The position numbers were made by a program, and so were the translations under genes. A DNA stretch of 32,490 bases, taken from NCBI GenBank assembly GCA_937872405.1, contig CALMSP010000212.1, forward strand, positions 1 through 32,490, in the 5' to 3' direction. Under the pieces are notes generated by a model, which worked only from the letters and a program-made list of their open reading frames with translations, had not been told where the DNA came from and searched no databases. Numbering within the stretch: position 1 is the first letter of the stretch; each line of letters opens with the position of its first letter. Positions 26,213 to 32,490 of the stretch are shown here, piece by piece. Origin of the DNA: an uncultured Saprospiraceae bacterium. Its GTDB lineage: Bacteria; Bacteroidota; Bacteroidia; Chitinophagales; Saprospiraceae.

Positions 26213-27238
26213 ATGCAATTATCAGCTAGAGCCATAGCACAAATACTCGGTGGAAGCATTGAAGGCGACCCCGAAGTGCTCGTGAACCGCCCCGGTAAAA
26301 TTGAGGAAGGCGGCGAAGGAGTGCTGACTTTTCTGGGTAATCCTAAATACGAAGTATTTGCCTACACCACCACTGCCTCCATTCTTCTAGTGAGTCGCCA
26401 ATTCAAACCTCGGCAGCCTATTGCAGCTACACTAATCCGCGTAGATGATGTTTATCAGGCTATGACAACACTCCTCGAACAGTTCGGTGAGCACTCGCCT
26501 CAACCAATTGGCATTTCTGACCAAGCATCGGTGCATCCAGCAGCAACAATCGCCTCGGATGTTTCCATAGAAGCCTTTGCCGTGGTAGAAGCCAATGCCC
26601 GCATCGGTGCAGGCAGCCGCATCGGCGCACAAGTATATATTGGCGAAAATGTGGAAATTGGTCACAATACGCTCATTTATAGCGGAGTACGAATATTGAA
26701 TAATTGTAATATAGGTAATAATTGTATCCTTCACGCCAATGCCGTAATCGGTAGTGATGGCTTCGGATTCGCGCCCCAGCCCGATGGTCGGTACAGAAAA
26801 ATAACGCACACTGGCAATGTCATCATCGAAAATGATGTAGAAATTGGTGCCAATACCACTATTGACCGCGCCACCATTGGCGCTACCATTATACGGCAAG
26901 GCGTAAAACTCGACAACTTGGTGCATGTGGCGCACAATGTAGAAATTGGCGAACATACCGTTATTGCTGCACAGACGGGCATTGCTGGCAGCACACATAT
27001 TGGCAAAAACTGCCGAATTGGCGGACAGGTTGGTTTTGCCGGGCATGTACAAATTGCGGATGGCTCACAAATTCAGGCACAAAGTGGCATTGCCTCCAAT
27101 ATCAAAGAACCAAACCAAGCTTGGTTTGGCTACCCAGCTATACCTTACAATAATTATATCCGTTCATTTACTATATTTAAAAAACTGCCCGAACTGTACA
27201 AGTTATTATTGGATATTGATAAAAGAACCCGAAAATAG
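26213..27238 (+). CDS. lpxD: UDP-3-O-(3-hydroxyacyl)glucosamine N-acyltransferase
   Basis: A 341-residue enzyme for the third step of lipid A synthesis: N-acylation of UDP-3-O-acylglucosamine from an acyl-ACP. The N-terminal uridine-binding domain ([30 protein letters not shown]) precedes a left-handed beta-helix of hexapeptide repeats (about 100-300). The catalytic His is in [14 protein letters not shown] short C-terminal helix follows ([17 protein letters not shown]). The frame is open to 26144, but the added residues are basic and unlike LpxD; the ATG at 26213 matches family starts. Confidence 0.95.
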   Translation: MQLSARAIAQILGGSIEGDPEVLVNRPGKIEEGGEGVLTFLGNPKYEVFAYTTTASILLVSRQFKPRQPIAATLIRVDDVYQAMTTLLEQFGEHSPQPIGISDQASVHPAATIASDVSIEAFAVVEANARIGAGSRIGAQVYIGENVEIGHNTLIYSGVRILNNCNIGNNCILHANAVIGSDGFGFAPQPDGRYRKITHTGNVIIENDVEIGANTTIDRATIGATIIRQGVKLDNLVHVAHNVEIGEHTVIAAQTGIAGSTHIGKNCRIGGQVGFAGHVQIADGSQIQAQSGIASNIKEPNQAWFGYPAIPYNNYIRSFTIFKKLPELYKLLLDIDKRTRK

Positions 27239-27370
27239 CAGCATTTTATTACAAAAATTAAATAAACCCCTCTAAAACATAAAAGCTCCAAAACGACACA
27301 CACCCCACCCAAACACTATGGTAAGTTCGCGTCTTTACCTGTAAATCAATAGGATACTCACAAAAACATG

Positions 27371-27378
27371 TATCTTTG
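27371..27378 (+). promoter_or_regulatory. -7 promoter element before lpxC-fabZ
   Basis: TATCTTTG matches TAnnTTTG and ends 26 nt before the lpxC ATG. It would give lpxC-fabZ, lpxA and the ABC ATPase their own promoter within the lpx cluster. There is no correctly spaced -33 TTTG. Confidence 0.5.
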
Positions 27379-27404
27379 CAAAAAATATTAGCCGAAAACA
27401 ATAT

Positions 27405-28796
27405 ATGGTTAAACAACGTACAATCCAAAAAGCAGTTTCTGTAAAAGGCACAGGTTTGCATACCGGACACGCGGCTACGCTTACGTTCCAACCGGCTCCG
27501 GCCAATCACGGGTATAAATTTCAGCGCATTGACCTTGAAGGACAACCTATCGTATCGGCTGATGTGAATCGGGTGACAACCACCCAACGCGGCACCACCA
27601 TCAAAGCGGACAAAGCAGAAGTAAGCACGGTGGAGCATGTATTATCAGCCCTGGCTGGATTGGAAATTGATAATGTCTTAATCGCGATTGACGGCCCCGA
27701 AACGCCAATCATGGATGGCAGCGCAGCACCTTTCGTTGAGGCCCTCCGAGCAGCGGGCGTTCTGGAACAGGAAGAAGAGCGCGAATACTTCGAAGTTGAA
27801 GCGCCTATTTTGTATCAAGATGAGGCCAGCGGCAGTGAAATTCTGGCCCTACCCGCCGAGCACTTCGAAGCCACTACTTTGATTGATTTTAATTCGCCGG
27901 TACTGGGGCAACAATTCGCCGTTCTAAAGCAACTCGTTGATTATGAGCTAGATATAGCGCCTTGCCGAACCTTTGTGTTCCTACACGAACTGGAACGCCT
28001 CTTTCGTCAGGGTTTGATCAAGGGTGGCGATCTGGACAATGCGATTGTGGTTGTGGATCGGGTGATGTCGCAAGCCGAATTGGATGAGCTTTCTCAACTG
28101 CTCGGCAAACCCAATATCACGATTGATAAAGAAGGCATACTCAACACCCTCGAACTGCGTTTTAAAAATGAACCCGCTCGACATAAACTGCTTGATCTGA
28201 TTGGCGATATGGCCCTGCTCGGGTGCCCTGTGAAGGGCAAGATAATCGCTTCAAAACCAGGACATAAAGCGAATATAGAATTTACAAAACTGCTCAAAAA
28301 GCATTATCAGGAGCAAAAAAAACTCAAAGGCAAACCGCGCTACAATCCTGATGCCGAACCCCTGTTTGATTCGGTAAAAATAGCAGGATGGCTGCCGCAT
28401 CGCTACCCTTTTCTGTTGATTGACAAAATTATTGAACTATCTGTAAATCAGGTAGTTGGCGTTAAAAATGTCACTTTCAACGAGCAGTTTTTTCAAGGAC
28501 ATTTTCCGAATAACCCAGTGATGCCCGGCGTGTTGCAAATTGAGGCAATGGCTCAAACGGGGGGCATTCTGGCGCTATCCACAGTAGAAGATCCCGGCAA
28601 CTGGGACACCTACTTTCTAAAAATCGAGAATGCTAAATTCAAAAACAAAGTGGTACCAGGCGATACCCTACTCATCAAAATGGAATTGTTAGCGCCCATT
28701 CGGCGCGGTATTTGCCAGATGTACGGCACCATTTATGTAAGCAACAAAATTGTATCGGAAGCTGAATTAACCGCTCAAATTGTCAAGCGCTCATAA
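27405..28796 (+). CDS. lpxC/fabZ: Bifunctional LpxC-FabZ (UDP-3-O-acyl-GlcNAc deacetylase / 3-hydroxyacyl-ACP dehydratase)
   Basis: A 463-residue fusion typical of Bacteroidota. Residues 1 to about 305 are LpxC, the zinc deacetylase that commits to lipid A: catalytic E77 and zinc ligand H78 in STVEHVLSAL, further ligands in HKLLDLIGD, and the GHKANIEF histidine. From about 320 comes FabZ, the hot-dog-fold dehydratase: PHRYPFLLIDKI with the active-site His, GHFPNNPVMPGVLQIEAMAQTGG with the Glu. LpxC and FabZ draw on the same 3-hydroxyacyl-ACP pool, so fusion ties lipid A and fatty-acid flux. lpxA follows after 1 nt. Confidence 0.97.
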   Translation: MVKQRTIQKAVSVKGTGLHTGHAATLTFQPAPANHGYKFQRIDLEGQPIVSADVNRVTTTQRGTTIKADKAEVSTVEHVLSALAGLEIDNVLIAIDGPETPIMDGSAAPFVEALRAAGVLEQEEEREYFEVEAPILYQDEASGSEILALPAEHFEATTLIDFNSPVLGQQFAVLKQLVDYELDIAPCRTFVFLHELERLFRQGLIKGGDLDNAIVVVDRVMSQAELDELSQLLGKPNITIDKEGILNTLELRFKNEPARHKLLDLIGDMALLGCPVKGKIIASKPGHKANIEFTKLLKKHYQEQKKLKGKPRYNPDAEPLFDSVKIAGWLPHRYPFLLIDKIIELSVNQVVGVKNVTFNEQFFQGHFPNNPVMPGVLQIEAMAQTGGILALSTVEDPGNWDTYFLKIENAKFKNKVVPGDTLLIKMELLAPIRRGICQMYGTIYVSNKIVSEAELTAQIVKRS

Positions 28797-28797
28797 A

Positions 28798-29625
28798 ATG
28801 AATCATTCCAGCCACGCTCTATCCGTTGTACATCCTGATGCTAAAATCGGGAATAACGTTCATATTGGTCCTTTTTGCTACATTGATCAAAATGTAGAAA
28901 TCGGCGATGATACCTGGGTCGGTGCGCATGTCACTATCTTTGATGGCGCCCGCATTGGCAAAGGCGTCCGCATCTTCCCTGGCGCGGTTATTGCGGGTAT
29001 TCCGCAAGACCTTAAATTCAAAGGTGAACCCACCACCGCTACAGTCGGCGACTATACCACCATTCGGGAATACGTCACCATCAATAGGGGTACCGCTTAT
29101 GCCAATGATACCTACGTAGGCAACCAGTGCCTGCTGATGGCTTATGTGCATGTGGCGCATGATTGTAAAATTGGCAATAACGTGATTCTGGCGAATAATG
29201 TAAACTTGGCTGGGCACGTAGAAATTGAAGACTGGGCTATACTCGAAGGGCTGGTTGCGGTGCAGCAGTTCATTCATATCGGCGCACACAGTTTTGTAGC
29301 CGGTGGTTCGCTCGTGCGCAAACATGTACCTCCCTACGTCAAAGCGGCCCGCGAACCCCTCTCTTACGCGGGGGTAAACGTCATCGGATTGCAACGGCGC
29401 GGCTTTTCTCAAGCACAGATCAATCATATTCAGGATATTTATCGAATCTTGTTTGTCAAAGGCTACAAGGTGTCCCATGCACTGGATGTAATAGAACAAG
29501 AGATCGCCCTAAGCCAAGAACGCGACCAAGTCACTGGGTTCATCAAGTCGGCAATCGCCAGCGATGTTGGGGTGATGAAGGGCTTCCGCCAAATCAATGG
29601 CAGTAAGGTGAAAAACGAAGAATGA
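28798..29625 (+). CDS. lpxA: UDP-N-acetylglucosamine O-acyltransferase
   Basis: A 275-residue enzyme for the first step of lipid A synthesis, transferring a 3-hydroxyacyl group from ACP to UDP-GlcNAc. Left-handed beta-helix repeats fill residues 10-190 (VHPDAKIGNNVHIGPFCYIDQNVEIGDD...). The catalytic His is in LLMAYVHVAHDCKIGNN. GIPQDLKFKGEPT and the C-terminal helical domain (RGFSQAQINHIQDIYRILF) are also typical. The frame is open to a TTG at 28780 inside lpxC; the ATG at 28798 is 1 nt after the lpxC stop and gives the normal length. Its stop overlaps the ABC gene start by 4 nt. Confidence 0.96.
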   Translation: MNHSSHALSVVHPDAKIGNNVHIGPFCYIDQNVEIGDDTWVGAHVTIFDGARIGKGVRIFPGAVIAGIPQDLKFKGEPTTATVGDYTTIREYVTINRGTAYANDTYVGNQCLLMAYVHVAHDCKIGNNVILANNVNLAGHVEIEDWAILEGLVAVQQFIHIGAHSFVAGGSLVRKHVPPYVKAAREPLSYAGVNVIGLQRRGFSQAQINHIQDIYRILFVKGYKVSHALDVIEQEIALSQERDQVTGFIKSAIASDVGVMKGFRQINGSKVKNEE

Positions 29626-30248
29626 GGGTTGAACTGCATCAGGTAGCCAAACGCTACAAAACGGAATGGGTACTACGCCATGTGCAGCTTTCTCTACAAG
29701 CCGGGCACGCCTACGCTATCACGGGGCCCAATGGCTCTGGTAAATCCACTTTGCTAAAAATACTCTCTGGGCATCTGACGCCGACCAAAGGGCAGATCCG
29801 TTTCTGGCTTCAAGAACAACCACTGCCAACCGACCAGGTGTACCGCCACCTGAGCTATGCCGCGCCCTACATTGATCTCATCGAAGAATTTACGCTGCTC
29901 GAAGCGCTTCATTTTCAACAACATTTCAAACCCTTTTTACATCAACACACCGTTGCTGATATCATCACGCTACTCGGCTTAGAACGCGCGCGCCACAAGC
30001 CCATTCGGCATTTCTCATCTGGCATGAAGCAGCGCCTAAAACTTGCCCTCGCCATCTGTGCCGATAGCCGTCTGCTGCTACTCGATGAACCAACCGCCAC
30101 CCTCGATCGCCAGGGCATCGAATGGTATCAAACGCTGATTGAAACCTTCCGCCACAACCAGCGCCTGATTGTTGTTGCCTCGAATGTGGAAGATGATTTT
30201 TTCTTCTGTCAGCAACGTATTCAAATACTGGATTTTAAAAACGGATAG
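29622..30248 (+). CDS. ABC transporter ATP-binding protein, no permease nearby
   Basis: A 208-residue ABC ATPase. Walker A is GPNGSGKST (about 36-44), the signature is FSSGMKQRL (about 131), Walker B is LLLLDEPTATLD (about 149-160), and the H-loop region lies near VVASNVEDD, where the usual His is not obvious. It starts in an ATGA overlap with lpxA, so translation is coupled to the lipid A genes. No membrane subunit is encoded downstream on the plus strand. Gene order suggests an envelope or lipid-related export role, but this is inference only; partner subunits must be elsewhere. Confidence 0.85.
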   Translation: MRVELHQVAKRYKTEWVLRHVQLSLQAGHAYAITGPNGSGKSTLLKILSGHLTPTKGQIRFWLQEQPLPTDQVYRHLSYAAPYIDLIEEFTLLEALHFQQHFKPFLHQHTVADIITLLGLERARHKPIRHFSSGMKQRLKLALAICADSRLLLLDEPTATLDRQGIEWYQTLIETFRHNQRLIVVASNVEDDFFFCQQRIQILDFKNG

Positions 30249-30390
30249 CTAAAATGTTTACGCAATAGTCATGTTCAAAAATAATTTGCGAAATCTCAGA
30301 TATTTGGTAAATTTTTCATTATCAGCATCTTAAAAATTACAAATCTTTTTCTTTGAACAAATCTAAATCTTTAAATGCTTTTGCAAACGT

Positions 30391-30432
30391 ATGATACCAT
30401 GTTGTTCAATGCATTCTGGCATCTGATATCAT
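30391..30432. terminator. Possible bidirectional hairpin between convergent genes
   Basis: ATGATA (30391-30396) pairs with TATCAT (30427-30432), and the next bases allow ATG (30399-30401) with CAT (30420-30422) inside. It lies between the convergent ABC ATPase and acetoacetyl-CoA synthetase genes. The stem is AT-rich and there is no strong T-tract, so support is weak. The rest of the 30249-30447 gap shows nothing else. Confidence 0.25.
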
Positions 30433-30447
30433 AAATCGCACATAGCC

Positions 30448-32421
30448 TTAGCTTATTTCCTTAGCGAATGTCGAAAAAAACGCCAGTGACTCCGGGTTGC
30501 GCATCGAATCTATATTAGCGGCTTTGGCAATAGGATGCCCCATCAGAATTCTTTTTACGGGTGCTTCCATTTTCTTGCCGCTGATGGTGTAGGGAATATC
30601 GGGCACTACTATGATCTCATCCGGCACATGACGTGGCGAGCAGCTTATTTTTAAGATTTTATTAATTTTTTGCTTCAAATATTCATCTAATTGTGCATTT
30701 TCATTTAGTAAAATGAATAAAGGCATGTAATGTCGGCCGCCGTCAAGCTCTAAATTTACAATGAGGCTATCCTTCAGTTCAGGCACTTGCAGCAGCGCGT
30801 TGTATATCTCGCCGGTGCCGATGCGCACACCCTGCCGATTGAGTGTGGCATCCGAACGCCCATAAATCACTAAGCTACCGCTGGGGGTGATGCGTACCCA
30901 ATCGCCGTGCCGCCATACGCCAGGATACATATCAAAATAACTGCCCAGGTACTTTTGCCCGTCGGGGTCATTCCAAAAATAAATTGGCATGGAAGGCATG
31001 GGTTGTGTAATGACCATTTCGCCAACCTCATCCAGCACAGGTTGCCCAGCTTCATCGTAGGCATACAAAGCACACCCCAACGCACGGCATTGAATTTCGC
31101 CCTCATACACAGGTTCGAAGGGGCAGCCACCTACAAAAGCGGTGCATACGTCCGTTCCGCCGCTCATAGAGCATAGCCAGATATCGCTCTTGACATACGC
31201 ATACACCCACGCAAAAGCATCGGGCGGCAAGGGTGATCCGGTAGAGCCAATAGATCGTAAATGACTGATATTGAAGCGCTTAGACGGCTGAAAACCTTGC
31301 TGCATACAGGCAACAATGTACGGAGCGCTGGTGCCGAAGTGCGTGATTTGCGCTGTCTCTGCCAATTGCCACAGCACATTTAAATTCGGGTAGCCAGGGC
31401 TGCCATCATACAGCACGGCCGTAGCTCCCACCAGTAAGGAGGCTTGCAGGAAGTTCCACATCATCCAACCAGTGGTCGAAAACCAGAAAAACCGCTCGCC
31501 CGCGTGTACATCATTATGAAAAGCTAAATATTTGTAATGTTCTAATAAAACGCCTCCATGACTATGCGTGATAGCTTTGGGTAGCCCCGTGGTGCCAGAA
31601 GAATACAACACCCAGATGGGGTGGTCAAAAGGTACGGGTTCAAATTGTAGTGTAGCATCACGGGCAGCCGTAGCGTTTGCCCAAGTAATAGCATGTATTG
31701 GAAATGTAATATTTTGTTGCACATGTAAATAAGGTATCATAATTAGTTGTTCCAGACTGGGTAAGCCCGCGCACAAATCCCGCACGGCTTCGGTTCTGTC
31801 AAAGGCCTTACCGCCATATTGATAACCATCCACCACTATAAGTACCTTAGGTTCAATCTGTTGGAAGCGATCCAGTACACTGCTAACGCCAAAATCGGGC
31901 GAACAACTCGACCATACTGCCCCCACGGCATTCACGGCCAAAAAAGCCACCGTTGCCTCCGGTATATTGGGCAAGTAGGCTACCACCCGATCGCCGGCAC
32001 GCACCCCAATAGCCTCTAAATGCACACGCAGCGCGGCTACTTGTTCGTACAAAGTTTGCCAGGAAATAGCGGTCAAGGGCTGCCGTTCTGATTGAAATAA
32101 TAAGGCTGGGCGCGTTGCATCATAGCTGCGAAAGATGTGCTCGGCATAGTTGAGCGTGCTACCTACAAACCATTGTGCATGTGGCATAGCTGCATCCGAT
32201 AACACCGCCCGATAAGGGGTATGACTCTTGATATTAAAATATTGCCAAATGGATTCCCAGAATGCCGCTGGCGCTGCCACCGACCATTGCCAGACTTCCT
32301 CATATGATTTGAAGTGCAATGATTGCGCTGCGTTTAGCCAATGTAGATATTGCTGCAAATTAGAACCCTCCCGAAAAGCTGCCGAAGGGCGCCACAAAAC
32401 AGGCGGCGTAGTAGGTGTCAT
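30448..32421 (-). CDS. Acetoacetyl-CoA synthetase
   Basis: A 657-residue member of the ANL adenylating enzymes. It matches acetoacetate-CoA ligase in length and in the N-terminal PVLWRPS...NLQQYLHWLN and FVGSTLNYAEHIF elements. The AMP-forming P-loop is VLYSSGTTGLPKAITHSHGG; later come FFWFSTTGWMMWN, SMSGGTDVCTAFVGG, the hinge YGRSDATLNRQGVRIGTGEIY and the catalytic lysine region ISGKKMEAPVKRI. It activates acetoacetate to acetoacetyl-CoA with ATP, for ketone body or PHB-type carbon recovery. It stands alone. A 10-nt palindrome (ATCGTACGAT, 32422-32431) touches its start codon. Discrimination from acetyl-CoA synthetase rests on the N-terminus and length. Confidence 0.9.
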   Translation of the reverse strand: MTPTTPPVLWRPSAAFREGSNLQQYLHWLNAAQSLHFKSYEEVWQWSVAAPAAFWESIWQYFNIKSHTPYRAVLSDAAMPHAQWFVGSTLNYAEHIFRSYDATRPALLFQSERQPLTAISWQTLYEQVAALRVHLEAIGVRAGDRVVAYLPNIPEATVAFLAVNAVGAVWSSCSPDFGVSSVLDRFQQIEPKVLIVVDGYQYGGKAFDRTEAVRDLCAGLPSLEQLIMIPYLHVQQNITFPIHAITWANATAARDATLQFEPVPFDHPIWVLYSSGTTGLPKAITHSHGGVLLEHYKYLAFHNDVHAGERFFWFSTTGWMMWNFLQASLLVGATAVLYDGSPGYPNLNVLWQLAETAQITHFGTSAPYIVACMQQGFQPSKRFNISHLRSIGSTGSPLPPDAFAWVYAYVKSDIWLCSMSGGTDVCTAFVGGCPFEPVYEGEIQCRALGCALYAYDEAGQPVLDEVGEMVITQPMPSMPIYFWNDPDGQKYLGSYFDMYPGVWRHGDWVRITPSGSLVIYGRSDATLNRQGVRIGTGEIYNALLQVPELKDSLIVNLELDGGRHYMPLFILLNENAQLDEYLKQKINKILKISCSPRHVPDEIIVVPDIPYTISGKKMEAPVKRILMGHPIAKAANIDSMRNPESLAFFSTFAKEIS

Positions 32422-32490
32422 ATCGTACGATTTGAGTTAAGAGCATGTTTAAATTTCATACTTTGGTCTGCAAATGTTCATCTATGGAAC

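Noticed and set aside
26432..27052. 206-codon minus-strand ORF inside lpxD (and the similar one at 28819-29499 inside lpxA)
   Set aside because: These are antisense shadows of hexapeptide-repeat genes, whose periodic codons keep the opposite strand open.
32422..32431. ATCGTACGAT palindrome at the acetoacetyl-CoA synthetase start as an operator
   Set aside because: A 10-nt palindrome is expected by chance in a window of this size and there is no supporting promoter element; noted in the gene entry only.

Overview
The window reads as chromosomal DNA from a member of the phylum Bacteroidota, probably a Saprospiria- or Chitinophagia-like lineage. The evidence is mutually independent: a short (289-residue) primary sigma factor of Bacteroidota type, an LpxC-FabZ fusion, promoter elements matching the Bacteroidota consensus TTTG-N19-TAnnTTTG, a START-like domain protein, and no obvious Shine-Dalgarno sequences before genes. 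The species cannot be named from the sequence alone. Gene density is high and almost everything is core housekeeping; the only mobile DNA I can support is one decayed insertion sequence.

Layout. 1-473: gene-free, with two short 8-nt tandem repeats. 474-3620: a single-chain UvrD-type helicase fused to a RecB-family nuclease domain. 3843-9493: an F-type ATP synthase operon atpB-E-F-H-A-G behind a textbook Bacteroidota promoter; atpD and atpC are absent, as is usual when the beta/epsilon pair is encoded elsewhere. 9675-10682: an NDP-sugar nucleotidyltransferase. 10863-13136: a small membrane protein followed by mutL. 13144-13953 (minus): a membrane-anchored alpha/beta hydrolase. 14204-15631: an unrecognised exported protein. 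15721-18240: a large exported PIG-L-type deacetylase. 18303-19284: an IS5-like insertion sequence whose transposase has three frame breaks and a substituted first catalytic residue. 19580-21256 (minus): an S41 carboxy-terminal processing protease. 21663-22142: an Lrp/AsnC regulator whose promoter spacer is exactly a perfect palindrome. 22246-23115 (minus): rpoD. 23572-23958: START-like protein. 23973-26069 (minus): a lipoprotein, hemD and hemC. 26213-30248: lpxD, then lpxC-fabZ, lpxA and an ABC ATPase in tight array. 30448-32421 (minus): acetoacetyl-CoA synthetase.

The genes form several functional groups: energy conservation (ATP synthase), genome maintenance (helicase-nuclease, MutL), tetrapyrrole synthesis (HemC makes hydroxymethylbilane, HemD closes the ring) and lipid A synthesis (LpxA, LpxC and LpxD catalyse the first three acylation/deacetylation steps, with the fused FabZ supplying the competing fatty-acid branch).

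I found no convincing undescribed multi-gene system. The best leads for a second look are regulatory: the palindromic promoter spacer of the Lrp gene, the nested RNA stem between atpE and atpF, and a promoter so close to lpxD that its mRNA may be leaderless. Protein-level oddities are the histidine-rich exported tail of AtpB, the four-cysteine pattern of the helicase-nuclease and the altered endonuclease motifs of MutL.
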